A stretch of 64,000 bases of DNA from Diprion similis (lineage: Eukaryota > Arthropoda > Insecta > Hymenoptera > Diprionidae). Below the pieces are notes generated by a model. It saw only the letters and a list, made by a program, of their open reading frames with translations, was not told the origin of the DNA and did no database searches. The stretch spans positions 8,680,001-8,744,000 of the forward strand of contig NC_060116.1 in the NCBI RefSeq assembly GCF_021155765.1. Reading direction: 5' to 3'. Below, one piece after another: positions 51,743 to 64,000 of this stretch (position 1 is the stretch's first letter; each line of letters starts with the position of its first letter). Position numbers and translations under genes: made by a program.

Positions 51743-54700
51743 CCGCGGCTATCGCCATCAACCGAGTCGTCATCTCCTCACTTATCGTTCGTCGTTATAC
51801 CCTTACACCCATCTCGTCCAGTTCCAACGATACAAATCGTCACTTTCCGGCTCGACCCTCAACGTCCACGCCCCTCGGGTCAAAGGCCGTTGAGACCACG
51901 CGGTGCCGATCTAATTGTTATTAGAAACGCTAAATTGTACCGACTATCTCGGAATTCTTCGTTTTTTTAAAACGTTTTATTTACCTGACAAGTTTTTATA
52001 ATAGGTTGAAATACCGAAGGAATATACATCGGCAACATATCGAATCCGAACTTTTTCATATGTGTGACGAATAGAAGATTAAATTCAACGAATCATCCTT
52101 CAAGCTTTAGGAAATACGTTATAGATATCCGTTTTTTTCTCTTGACTACAGATCTTCCTCCGCGGTATCATAAATTCGGATAAGATTTCGTCACGGTTGA
52201 ATATACACATACATGTATGTATATGTATATATATATAATAATTAGAGGCGATTAGAACGACGATTTCACGCAACTACGATGGGTTTCAACTTCTGAATAC
52301 CTACAAAAGGTCCGCATACCACCCACGCGATGGGTCATAAATTCTAATCCCTGGACGGTGACTGTCTCTAATTGTGGTAAATGTACGGGCCGTTGATTTT
52401 TTTTTTGTTTTGTTTTTTCTTCTTTTAATTACAGATAACCGTACGTACGATCTCGTTGACGGGTGGAAATGTCACGCGGAAATTGATCGACGTCGGTTTT
52501 GAATTCTGATGCCGGGATCGCGATATTTATATTTAGGTAAAAATGGAAGTTGAGGTGAAAATTTCCGATCGCCTACTATTCCGTAATTTTTATTTTGACT
52601 TCGTCCAGACGGTGGTGAGCTTCGGATAATTGATGCTTCCGGCGTGACGTTAATTAGGCTATTTAATTAAAATGAACTATTATCGATCCTCCCACAGGCG
52701 GGAAGGACGGGCTCGATACTAACTTGGTTATATTTCCCGCCCCGCACCTCGACGGTCATTTTTCCCTCTATTATAAACGCGTCGGAGTTAATTTTAGCCG
52801 CGATCCAAACGCGGTAAAGGGGGACGTGCCCGAATGCCTGAGGAGACAGGCCGTCTGAGAAAATTTATTTAGGAACAAGGAAACGCTTCTCATCGCACGA
52901 CGCTCCGGTTTTTCGCACGCCTCCGGCTCGTCCTTCATTGACAGATTTGGCTGGCGGAAAGGATCCCGCCTACTTGAAAATTAGAAAAATAAATTATGCG
53001 TGTGGTGTCGGTGACACGTGGCGTGTGTAAATATCTAACACGTCCGCCGGTGCCTATATATATGAGAACACTTTCTTATCTCGGCGTTTCGTCATTGTCG
53101 AGGAGCGAAAAAGGGCAACGAGGGGGGCGAAATGGTCGTTTGGGTATCGTCACTCAGAATTGGTGAAAAAGGCGAGAACTCCCTACGGCTGCATTGTAGG
53201 CCGGCAGGTTTTTGTCGGAGAATTGGTAAGACGGCGACGGTTCCTCACCAATTCATGACGCATCCCATTCCGAGGATTCCAGACTCAAGGGTCACGTGTA
53301 AAGTCGAGGATACAACCATACCTAATACTTTCCACCCCCTCTCACGTCTTTCCTCGCTCGCTTGACTGCGACACGCGAGCTGATCAGGGCTGGTTTACTA
53401 CCCCTCGTGTGAAAAAAGAAAGAAAGCTAGACGGAAGATTTGAAGCGTTGAAAGAAAATGTTGAAGGGCAAAAACGAGCTTGCGGCAACATTTTTTTTAA
53501 CCCCGTCCCTCAAACTGTGAGGTTGTTCGTCACCCTTCGATTTTTGTTTCAGGAAAAAACCCGATTAGAGTATGGCGGAATTGCCGTTAGACTACGAGGG
53601 CAGAGTGCACTTTTCCCCCGCTATGTAGGTAAGTCAATCATATTTATATTATTACTTTTTATTCGCCCCTGCAGAATGGAATCAGCAGTGAATCAATTTA
53701 CGGCCCCGCGTACGTCCTTTGAGATCGGTTAAGCGGCATTTCCGCCAGGAGACGGTGCACCCTGCGCCGGTGGCATCCCCCTTTTTTCTTCTTAATGGCG
53801 GGGGGCTTCGCTAATGTCTTTGTCATGTCGACTGTCGACAAATCGCCCTTTGAAGACCGGTAGCACGACCCCCCAACCACCCCAGCTCATCCTGGCGAAT
53901 GCTAACCCCATTTTCGATTCGTCTACATCCACATATATATGGACTGCATACGTATATACACTGCACACGTAACCGGATGTAGGTACCCCACGTCGTGCGA
54001 TGACGTCACTTGCCGAAAGACCGCTTTTTGAAACATATATATATATATATATGTGTTGCTGAGAAAAAATTCCACCATGGCACCCCTACTCAAAAGTCTT
54101 TTTACGTTAAAAGAAAGGGTCCGTCTAAAGATGAGTGTTCTGCTTTACGTGGAAGATCGCGCTCAGTTGTTTTTTCACTTTTATACATTACTTTTTAAAT
54201 TTATGAAGTATCGTGAATAAAATTTCTTTTTTCATTGCTTATATCAATCGTAATATCAATTCACGTTACAAAGAAGATCCACACTTGTAACATCAAGCTT
54301 TCAGTTGATGTTTGAGAAACGTATCTGACGACTTTTTCATTATTAATATAATTTCATAAAATAGCTGTAATTTAAAATGAATTTTTAATTTAGGAGAACA
54401 AGATTCCTGATTGATATATTGTTGTGTTGTGGTAATAAATAATAATTGAAGTGCTACAACGCGTTTCTTCGCAGATTCAAAAAATTGTGAAAAAAGTGAA
54501 AAACTAAATGAGTTCAAACTTCCACATAACCTGGAATCCTCATCTAATCTTTTCACAGAATCTTTCTTTCAACCTGAACAAACTTCTTAGGGAATTCCAC
54601 GGTGAAAAATCTTAAACTATCTTCTACCAAAACACCCTAATACATATATACATATATAATATTTATCCTTATCCAGTCCAACAAAATTCTATACGCAAGG

Positions 54701-57481
54701 ATTTGTCGGCGGATCCGATATTGCATAAGCTAGTTCCTTGCGTACACCATAAAGGAAATGCCGAAGTTTCTTGTCTTTGCATAATATAATATGCAACTTG
54801 TAGACTGCACGGCTATAATAGGTAGGAGGACAGGTGTATAGGACATTGTATATACATGCATGCAAGCACTGAAGCGCCGTCTCTTCAGAGGCCGGAACGC
54901 ATCGTCACGGGAGCACTAGCGTGCTGAACCAGTCGAAAGCTTTTCAACGATCTCTCATACCTTATGTATTCCCGCAAGTGCTAGAAGCTGGAGGATGAAA
55001 TACGTAAGAAAAGAGCCGGGCATCCCGGGTACTCGGCGGCTCTTCAATTTTTACTAACTTCTTCTATGTATTTTACATTATGCTTCGAGGCACGGACTTT
55101 TGCCCACGCCTGTTATATTATTAGGTACGGCGTATACTTTCTATTCTCTTTATCTGACAATTTTTTCATCTTACATATATGTATACATCAAACGATACTG
55201 TTCTGTATATATAATCATGCGGAAATCCCTGTGATGTTGGCTTTATAAATTATTCTAACAGGTTACCTGAGCTTTTTTTCTTTTTCTCACAATTTATATC
55301 ATATGCTTGAAGTATCGACGGTAGATGGAAATTTTGCAAATTTCACACAAAGCCTGGGATCAAGTCCGTTACCACGCGATATGTTGGCTTCACATCGCGG
55401 AATCGTGTATGTTTGCAAAACTTATTCAATTCGCATCTCAATCAACCTATTTTCAGAGAAAGTGGAATCGAGGAAATTGCAAATTTTACGATATCCAAGT
55501 TATTGAATTGTACAAAGTAACGACATTTTTTTATTTCACAACTTTTACTGAATTTCGCTTCAAGCGTCGTCATACATAAATCGTATGTAATTGAACGTTT
55601 TAATGAACGTTAAACAATCAGTGATTGATTGATAATTTCAACCAATTTCGTTACCTCGTTTTTTTTTTCTATTATCTAACGATAATACAAACGTTGTATC
55701 TGCAAACGGTGAAATATTCTTCGGTAAATCCTTGAATGCGGAAATCTTTATTCTTGTTTTGGTCCATGGTAATTATACTCGAAGTTTTGAGAGGGTGCAG
55801 CGACACGAACAGAAAGCCAGGGAGTGAGTAGCAGAGCGATGGCTAATCGCGAAAGAGAAGCAGGAGGCATCTGGCGCGAGTAGAAATCTAATTTCGTCAT
55901 CTTCATTCCGGGCTTACTAATTTCGATACGTATGGCGGGGCTGGTAATTCGATAATGAAAAATCTACATCCGGTGGATAATGAGAAAGAAAACAAAAGAT
56001 CGAAGAATCGAGGGAAAATTTCGCCTGTGAATTAACAAGATCCGGTAATTCTATTCCGCCTAGCGTTTAGCCCGTCACTTTCTTTCCCTTTTTTCGTTTT
56101 CGTTTTTTTCCAAATACCCATCTCCCCTTTCCATTGAGCATAAAACCCCAAGAAAAAAACGGCGTTAAGGTAAACATCGAGAGGGCATTTTCACCAGGCG
56201 TGGTTTTACGCACACCAAACGACCGGATCTGATTTATTACCGATTGGCGTAACGTAGGCCAAAAAAATATTCCGGGATTTATATATATATTTAGAGGTAT
56301 ATCTATATATGTATACAAGCTGACCACGCGTAAAAGCTCGCAAAGCTTCCGTGCTTAACCTCGTATTAAACACGTGAAAATCGGAGGCTGAATCACGTCG
56401 CTGCCTGCTCGCTCTTTTCTGCAGAGCGGTCCTCGATCGTCTATTTCGAAGCTTTTTTCACATTCAAATAATACAAAGAGAGGGGAAAAAACGCAGACAA
56501 CACACGCCCGTCTGCAGACACGCGCGGCTATCAATCCTGAGGACGTTTTTTTCCTGATACCTTTTTTTCTTTTTCTTCTTCTTCATTCGAATTCCATCGA
56601 AATTGCGAACAACGGGAGACGGGGTAAAACAAATAAAAACAAATGTAAAAAAAAAAATAATAATTTTAAAAAATTTAGGTACCTACGCGTATATGATTCT
56701 GATTAGAGCGAATCTCGTCCCGAAGACGAATTTTTATACAGGTATACTATCTGGAGCTAATAAAACTAGTGAAAAATATTCATCCGAGATAGATGCGTAA
56801 AAATATCTTCAATCAAGATTATATCCAGCTGAATATGAAGGCGGTTTATTTTGAATACCTAAAATTCAAACAAGACTGCCATGAGCTTTTGCACCTCCTT
56901 TAAACACGCTTGTCATTGAAGGATCAAGTCACACTGAGATTATTTTTGTAAAATGCAAAGTCATTCATCTGACAGAGCGATAGCCAGACACAAAAATGTG
57001 TACTTCGATGCTTTAAAATGTTTGGAGTTACAGGAGTCGAATCGAGATAAAATCCGAATGTGACGGACCGATGATCGCGAGATCGAAGGCAGGATCGCAA
57101 CATATAGATCTGTGCAACGTGAAAGGAGGGAAGCAGAACGCAGAGGCAACCTCGTCGTAACTGCATTCGAATAAATAACTTCTACATATCTTTATTGTAA
57201 TAAAAAATACCTTCCTCCCCAGTATAGATATATAGACATAGAAACGATCGTTCTCTCACGCGAAACCCCGTCGCCCTGTCCTAATTTCTATTTCCGTTTC
57301 CTATCCTGACGTCATCTCCCGCGCATCGTGAACCCCATATAATCCGTTATGTGACGCTCCGTTTCATCCTCACATATGTATATGTATATCGAAAAGCGCT
57401 GCACCGACATCCACCCTCCACCCTCAACGTTTATTCGGTCCGTCACCGAATGTAGATGCATTTTCACATTGTGCATACGAA

Positions 57482-57997
57482 TATGGGGCATTCCATTCCA
57501 ACTCGATCAACGATGGTCCCACGCCATTTTAGATGCTTTTGAAAATTTTTTATGCCGTTGTTTCAACTCCAAAATAGTAGCTTGAATTTTTTCATATTTT
57601 TTTTTAGTCCATTTGTCCTACTTATGATTTTTTAAAACCTACGTGTCTATGACAAAAAATTAAAATCGACATTTTTTCAAGGTGCAAAAGCTGCCAACAA
57701 TTAATTAGTTTGGAATAATCTGAATTATTTTTTTAAATATCCGGTGTTACGAATGAGAATGTTTAAGCAGCGACCCGTAGTGAACTCAATTATTTGACAA
57801 TTATTTCAGATTTTTAATTACAGCCTAAGACAACTTGATTCTTAAAAATGACAAGTGAAATAAATTTACTCGGAAAGGTTGGAAAAAATCAGGGTACTGT
57901 TCTGGAATTAAGAAAATTGAATAAAAACCTTTGAATAAAAATAAAAAATGGTGAGGGTACGTTCAACGTCGTTTGAATTGGCGTGGAATGCCCGATA
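57482..57997. mobile_element. MITE-like element with long imperfect terminal inverted repeats
   Basis: The left end carries GGGGCATTCCATTCCAACTC, then CCCACGCCATTTT. The reverse complement of the right end carries CGGGCATTCCACGCCAATTC, then CCCTCACCATTTT. The two ends therefore align over about 50 bp with small gaps. The interior of about 400 bp is AT-rich with no protein frame, as expected of a non-autonomous DNA transposon. The exact borders and target-site duplication are not clear. Confidence 0.7.
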
Positions 57998-60900
57998 TAT
58001 AACAGCCCTTCTCGTTTTCTTTTCCTCCAGCTCTCCTTATACTCTTGAAATTTCTACATTAATCCTTTACGAATATCGGTATGAAATTTTCGCGCGCATG
58101 TTATTCAATCGCGGCGAGCATTAGGTTGAATAATAGAAGGATTTATTTGCACACATGTAACGCAGAGGACATGCACGAAGAACCTAATTCGCATAACGTG
58201 ATATCCACGTACTTATGACGTAGTAACCGCGTGGAGAAGAGTAAGGGAAAATGAGGAAAACGAGGGTGAGACGGAGAGTCGAGTCACGCTCGAGCAGGTT
58301 TCACTGAAGTGTATCAAAGCTCGGTATGATTGGATAATCTCTTTCCCTAACGGTCTTCCCAGGCGAAATGAATACGCGGTCTTGTATCCGTTGCTCGCTG
58401 TTTGTTTCCCCCCGAGATCGTTGGTTGGACCTTATACCTTCGCTGCCGAACGTGAGGATGCTGCGGTTCAACCACCGACCCTTCGAGGAATCCTCGAGTT
58501 CCCTGAATCGGAAGATGAATTTTATTACTCTTTTTTATAGCTCGGCTATACACTTGTGCTTTCACGCCATGACGCAAGATACTCCCTACGTGAAAAACTT
58601 GTTCAACGTTCTTTTTTTTTTATTTCATATAGTTTTTCTTACAACTCTGACAAGCTACGGAATTTGTATTTGTATAGAAATAAAATCGCCCGGCTGAAAA
58701 CTATCAGTCAGCTGCAAATGACTGGAATTAACCCGATCAATTTGAAACGAAAATATCAACTCAAAATGCCTTTATTTAAGCGAGGAAACACTTTTTGGAC
58801 CATTTTGAGACGCTTTGGATATGTTCCAGAAATCGAGTTTTTTTTTTTCTTCTTCAAAATTTGTACTTTTCTCGCAATGTGTCTATAATTTTATAAAATA
58901 AATAGCGGCAATCGATTTGTCAGAAAATCTTATGCTAATTCATATCCTTGATAATTATCTTATTAATTATAAGAAAATCGTAAGAAATGAAAATCAAGAA
59001 TTTACACTACAGTGTAAAAAGAGCGAATGAGTTAATTCACTCTATTCGATAATTTCAAAAAGAAAATTTAAACTAATCAAAGTACCTACGTACGAATAAA
59101 TTCATCACGTTATACGTGACTCGGATAGTTTCACGAGACACGCTTCAAAGTTTTGGAAATTCGACTATCCAAAACGTATATGTATACAAGTGATACATGC
59201 TGAGACAGATTTCATCCCATAATCCTCCGGTACTTGTTCTCGAAAACTGGCCTCGTTTCTGTGGCAGATTAACCGGAAGCTGCCGATATATAATCATACA
59301 CATTGTTGACATTATACCTGGGATCTCTCATCTCGTATTCAGGCTCACCAAATATGATAATCAAGTCTCTGTTTATCAACGGGGGTTAAAATTCTCCGTC
59401 AGTCATCTCACTATGCAACTTTCTGTAACAGCGTGAAAAATGGCTCTTCTCTCTCGTGTATATATAATCCATATAGATAGGTATAGAGTTCCGGTTACAG
59501 TGTTCAAGGCGCACGCGGGGTTTGGTCCTGAATTTAAACTACGGGTTAAATACGATTCCACGTTTTAAGATAAGAGCGTTTCTATATTGTAGCTGACTCG
59601 TCGCTTGTACGACGACGAAGAGAAGAAGAGTCGAGGACCTCGTGGTATCCCCGGCAAGGATTGCCCTCGGTGACTGATGACGGATTGGGGTTACCAAAAA
59701 AAAAAAAAAAAAAAAAAGGAAAAAGCGAAGAGCACACACACACACGAAAAAGGAAAGAAATGAAAAAATATACGGGGTGAATATAACGATAATAAGGGGA
59801 TGGTAAACGGAACGCCCAGCTCTGGTTATTAATAGCCAAATTTTAGCCAGAAGAAAATATTTTCTCAGTTGCTGCGCATGACCATCACGAGAGAGAATTC
59901 ATAACTGCTGCAGCTTATTTTACGTCTTTCCATGCTTCGTCGTATACTTTGGATAAGTAGACAAGTAGACGTATAATAATTCAGGATGGTTGGTTGAACG
60001 CGTTCTTTACCCCTGCGGCTGCATTTATACCTCGCTCAATAATCTATAACTCTATCGTGAGATAACAGTAATTAACTTTTTACGCTTCTCTCGTTATTTC
60101 ATCTTTTTTTTTTTGCTATCACGAAATAAAGTATTAAACTTGATTCTTTGTTACAAAGTACTTTTTCGCACTGTACTTTTCAGCTCTTCCTTGGATTTCA
60201 ATTGACAAAATCTATCGTCAAGGTTTTTTTTATACCTGTACGTATAACGTTATACGCTGGACGTTATCACAGCTCACCGCAAGCCTGATTGTTTTCTAAA
60301 AAACAGAGTGAGAAGGGTCGAGATTTATCCGTTGAACGAGTTTTCTCGCCGCGTGACTAAATTTCATTAAAATCCAACACCATCCAGGTTTTTGCGAGAT
60401 TCGTGCGCGTTTCTCGTTTCTATATTTGCAGTATAACGACGTGAGAAATGGGGAGAATTAGGTAGAGATAAAAAGATGAAAAAAAAAAATATCTCTTCAA
60501 GTACCGCAACGCGTATCGTATCTCACAGTTCCGCCGTATGTGTTGGGCCCGTTAAGTTTTAAAACGAAAAAACTCCGAGGCAGTAATCGCTCGAAATTCG
60601 CGATGCGTGAGGTCGAAAAACACCGCGATAAACATACGGGATATTGCTCGGCGGAAGTTTCATGCCCGTTACCGGACACCAGAGAAGGAGAGACGAAGAG
60701 CCCGAAGCGAGTCTGTATTTTTGGAACTTTTTTACGAAAATTCCGAAATCGCTCAGCAGCATCCCCTACGCCTGATGCCAACGGAAAACGGCTGTATACT
60801 CTGATAACAGCAGTCGAGTCGAACCAGCCCGGAGATTTACTGATCCGGAAGTTTGCCCTGGAACAACTGTGGATTTGAGCTTGTGCGTATATATATACCA

Positions 60901-61684
60901 TATCCACGTATAACAGACACTACTGCACAGGAAAGTATCCACTCAGCCGGTACTTGCCACTTTATCTCAATATCTTGCCTTTATTTGTTTGATTAAATTT
61001 TGGTTCTTCTTCTTTTTTTTTTCTCTTTTATACAGACAAAAACACTCCCTAACTGTATCCAACTTCTATTTACCGATTCACCCCCGTAAAAACGTTATCG
61101 TCCCACCAGCAGCCAGAACGCTTGTTAACTTTGACAAATGGGGAGAGTATAGATTTAGAACGTTGCAATTACTAACTGAGGAACGCCGTATTTCGGATCT
61201 AGATAAAGAAGAAAAAAAGCAACTGCGGTTTGCGAGTTAAGATTCAGACTTTCGAAAAAACTGATTTTGATCTTTATTATGGTCGTATTAATGGTGATGC
61301 CTATAACGAAATTAACGAGTTTGGGTTCTAAGTTTGGTAACTGATAACTGAGTATATTAAGTATAACTCTTGACAAACAAAATCTTCACCCCATGAATAA
61401 ATCATATAAATTCTCTTCATAACCGGCGAACTTGAATGATTTACGGAAGGGCTGAACTTTCATTCATATTCATTTGAATGAATAACATTGTAAATAAATT
61501 TTTCGAAAGCGGAATAATCCACTTAAGGTTGGATCCGAAGCACGTTTACTCAGACTTGACCGCACCGGTTAAGAATTAAAAACAAAGAAAGAAAAAGAGT
61601 TGAGAAAAGTAAAATTGGCAAAAAATCGGTTTCCAAAATTTCACGAAGACTGCGATTATGGTAGTGGAATTACCGCTGTCGCTA

Positions 61685-61880
61685 TGATATCCATGGTGTT
61701 CGGTAAAAAATCCATAACAAATTCAGGGACCTTTCCACGCTATTTTCAGGTTATTCAAAAACATTAAAAATAGAACATTTCCAGGACAGAATAAAGATTC
61801 AAGGATAATTTCCAAGAGTTAAGAAGGACAAGCAAAATTCAAGGACATTTCCAGGACCACGGAACTCCATGATATACCTA
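61685..61880. mobile_element. Short repeat element rich in AAGGACATTTCCAGGAC motifs
   Basis: The left end (GATATCCATGGTGTTC, from about 61,687) and right end (GGAACTCCATGATATA, to about 61,879) are imperfect inverted complements. The interior has repeated CAAGGA and TTTCCAGGAC motifs at about 61,728, 61,779, 61,800 and 61,837. It looks like a non-autonomous interspersed repeat; the class is unknown. Confidence 0.6.
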
Positions 61881-62221
61881 TCTGCCAATCGCAAGTACGA
61901 CGAGGAGAGGGGAGGTAAAGGGATGCCACCACCGATTGGCAATAAAATCAAAATCCAACCCCCCGCCGGCCGTTAGGCCAGTGCCAACTGGTTTCATTGT
62001 TCAAAACCAAGTCGCATGTCGCACGTCACATGTCGCATGTAGTCTCCGCGCCATATATATAACCGTGGACCGGGAAATATATGTGCCTACCTACCTACTA
62101 CCGACTACTTCGTAGCTTTAGTATCGTATGCAAGTTTAATCTACTGGAAGTAACGTAAATGCAGTTCATGTTGCTACACGCACGCGAATGGCAGTGTGCG
62201 AAGTGACTCTGCGAGTGCGAG

Positions 62222-62224
<3 letters not shown>

Positions 62225-62254
<30 letters not shown>
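62225..62254 (+). repeat. (CT)n microsatellite
   Basis: Fifteen CT units in non-coding sequence; the source of the SLSLSLSL open frame here. Confidence 0.95.
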
Positions 62255-62256
<2 letters not shown>

Positions 62257-62391
62257 GTGCATACAGAACATTTGTACACGTCTCTATATCTATCTATGCA
62301 TGGATCTATGTATGTATGTACGTCTGGGCACTGGCCCTCGTGAATAATGCATTTATATATCGTATCTATGTATGTCCTACGATTCATTCTC

Positions 62392-62392
62392 G

Positions 62393-62427
<35 letters not shown>
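62392..62427 (+). repeat. (TA)n microsatellite
   Basis: A run of about 16 TA units with one interruption near its left end. Confidence 0.9.
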
Positions 62428-62909
62428 GCTACAGATGGCACGGCAGCGATATGAAGACCTCACCGCAGAAGGCCTCGCCCTGAAATGTCGCAGACCTTTC
62501 ACCCATCCTTTCTTCCTCATTCGGAACTTTTTAATACACCGATGAGTCTACCGGACGTCTCTTCGTGTATTTACATATTATACATAGACGTATTATGTAA
62601 TATTTCTGATAAAATAGACTGAAGAATATTTCTGCATATCCTCTGCATCGTGGTATATGCGATTATTATACAAAAGAATAAATAATAATTTACGATCGTA
62701 TAACATCGCGATAATTCATCCGGCTGGCTCAACTACCGTTAACATTTTTCCAGAATTGAGGGAAGATTTCGCGGCGAACTTTTGTTGATAACGTGTAGGA
62801 TAAAAAGTTTGTTTGACCCTGCCGGCTCTGATGCTGCAGCCACCGTGAAAAGGGAGGAATTTCATTATTTTATCGCACAAGTTGGTTGAGGTATATATGT
62901 TTGTGTGTG

Positions 62910-62914
<5 letters not shown>

Positions 62915-62947
<33 letters not shown>
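62915..62947 (+). repeat. (TA)n microsatellite next to a GT run
   Basis: A GTGTGT run is followed by ACATATAT and then about 15 TA units: a compound GT/TA microsatellite. Confidence 0.9.
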
Positions 62948-62949
<2 letters not shown>

Positions 62950-64000
62950 TGGAAATACACCGCTTTGCGAGAGAACGCGCCACTTATTCAGGGCACAGTG
63001 ATTTCAGACAGTATAAATGTCCTGGAACTAATCGCGTCTCGAGGATTTTACCCGTCAATTAAATGAGCTAAGAATGACTGTGTTCCTTGGGTTTAAGATC
63101 AGCTCCGTGGGCAAGAGCGAAAGGTGAATAATTGGCGTAAATCTTTGCCCTTCGCCGAGGGTTCTCCGACAAGAGGATATTTTACGGTGAAGATGCATAA
63201 TCAGCTGTTCGCGAATTTTTACTATTAAACAAAGTGATCGTTTCGCGGGCGCGGATGGATCCTATCCAATTTAAATTTCCCCGCACACGGATTAACGGGT
63301 GAAGTGATACGAGTCCGTCGGAATCGGTGTCAACTTTGGAATGGTATTGTAGGCGAACAGTTCGCTGGAATTATTTCAATTACGTAAGAAAATGCCGAGA
63401 ATACCGGAGGCGAACGGATGAAATTGAGCATCAGCGCTCGCTGCAGCTTCCACCATAGTTTCTCGTAGCCCTCTGTGCGGAAGTGGAGTCCCGCAATTCT
63501 CCACGGCTCGTAAAACATTCCCTTAAAACGTTGAAACTTTTCAAATACGCGAACGCCACCGATAAAACGTTTTCAAACTTGATTAAAAGCCGAGCACTGC
63601 ACGTGCGATCCGCGAGCTGGAGAAGATGAGTGTGGAAGGTTTAAATTTTGGAGGGAGAATTTCAAATTCAACACTTTTTATTTCTCCCCCAGCGTCAAAG
63701 GGGTGGGAGAAAAAGCTTGAACGGCACTTTTCCCGATGATCTAGCGCACGGCTCGATCATTCCGGGAACGTTTAAAAATTCATTTGCTTCCTTTGCTGCA
63801 CCAGTTGCAGCGGTTGGGTCACCTTGCGGTGTAAATTCTGCATCGCAGAACGTGATTCCTCGTCTGTTATTGTGTCGTACGTGCCGGACGTGCAGCATCG
63901 GGTTCGAGGATTTCGAGTTTGGGAATCTGTATTTTTAGCCCTGCGGTGCAACACACTTGGCGTGACCGTGAGGGTGAACGTTGGCTGTTGGAGCATAAGA

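Larger units (their letters stand above)
45001..57400. other. Non-coding region, part 2
   Basis: No supported exon. It holds a 24-bp palindrome (45,340-45,363), a 13-bp stem hairpin (48,014-48,048), a C run (48,251-48,264), a TTA microsatellite (about 49,246-49,267), a compound CGCCT/AGGGAA repeat (51,695-51,742), and exact TGACGTCA sites at 46,434, 47,780, 48,701, 54,001 and 57,307. Confidence 0.55.
57401..64000. other. Non-coding region, part 3, to the right edge
   Basis: No supported exon. It contains the inverted-repeat elements at 57,482-57,997 and 61,685-61,880, a poly(A) run at about 59,695-59,717, a CT run at 62,225-62,254 and TA runs at 62,392-62,427 and 62,915-62,947. Overlapping frames on both strands at 60,497-60,907 and 63,648-63,996 have no recognisable content. 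Confidence 0.5.

Noticed and set aside
60497..60907. Overlapping 112-136-codon frames on both strands
   Set aside because: They have mutual overlap, no recognisable domain, no supporting splice context and ordinary composition: chance frames in GC-richer DNA.
63648..63996. Frames of 67-96 codons near the right edge
   Set aside because: Several frames on both strands overlap and none shows a domain; the Cys-rich bits are too short to call.
1..64000. tRNA, rRNA, known insect miRNA or CRISPR array
   Set aside because: By eye I found no T-arm consensus with a paired cloverleaf, no familiar miRNA seed with a precursor hairpin, and no regularly spaced repeats. A covariance-model scan would be needed to exclude diverged RNA genes.

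Overview
The window looks like nuclear DNA of an insect, most likely a hymenopteran. Genes are split into short exons with GT-AG introns (one GC-AG). CpG is not visibly depleted. Simple repeats and short MITE-like palindromic elements are common, and the recognisable proteins are animal ones. The order is inferred from general character only; no marker fixes the species. There are no operons, phage genes or CRISPR arrays.

Three protein-coding genes can be rebuilt exon by exon. (1) 248-3336, plus strand: the alpha subunit of the signal recognition particle receptor, 8 exons, 620 aa, complete. Its first intron starts with GC instead of GT. (2) 4221-10858, minus strand: an Rh-type ammonium/CO2 channel (Rh50 family), complete. 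It has two alternative first coding exons (10583-10763, with a short leader exon at 10850-10858, and 7612-7849). Both end in the same phase and splice into the same exon at 6610, giving predicted proteins of 479 and 495 aa with different first transmembrane helices. (3) 16088-32568, minus strand: a secreted, probably GPI-anchored leucine-rich-repeat cell-surface protein, best matched to Connectin, 4 coding exons, 539 aa. A 14.1-kb intron separates the LRR array from the C-terminal LRR cap.

Layout: SRP receptor and Rh50 are convergent, with under 0.9 kb between their stop codons. Rh50 and the Connectin-like gene are both on the minus strand, about 5.2 kb apart. The right half of the window (about 32.6-64 kb) has no coding exon I can support. 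It is the 5' flank or 5'-UTR intron space of the Connectin-like gene and holds microsatellites, several inverted-repeat elements, a perfect 24-bp palindrome, and most of an unexpected set of seven exact TGACGTCA sites.

The three genes do not form one pathway. They cover protein targeting to the ER, ammonium transport, and cell adhesion. The points most worth following up are the alternative first exons of Rh50, the GC-AG intron, the TGACGTCA excess, and the inverted-repeat families at 7.1, 37.3, 57.5 and 61.7 kb. I did not find a convincing new biological system.
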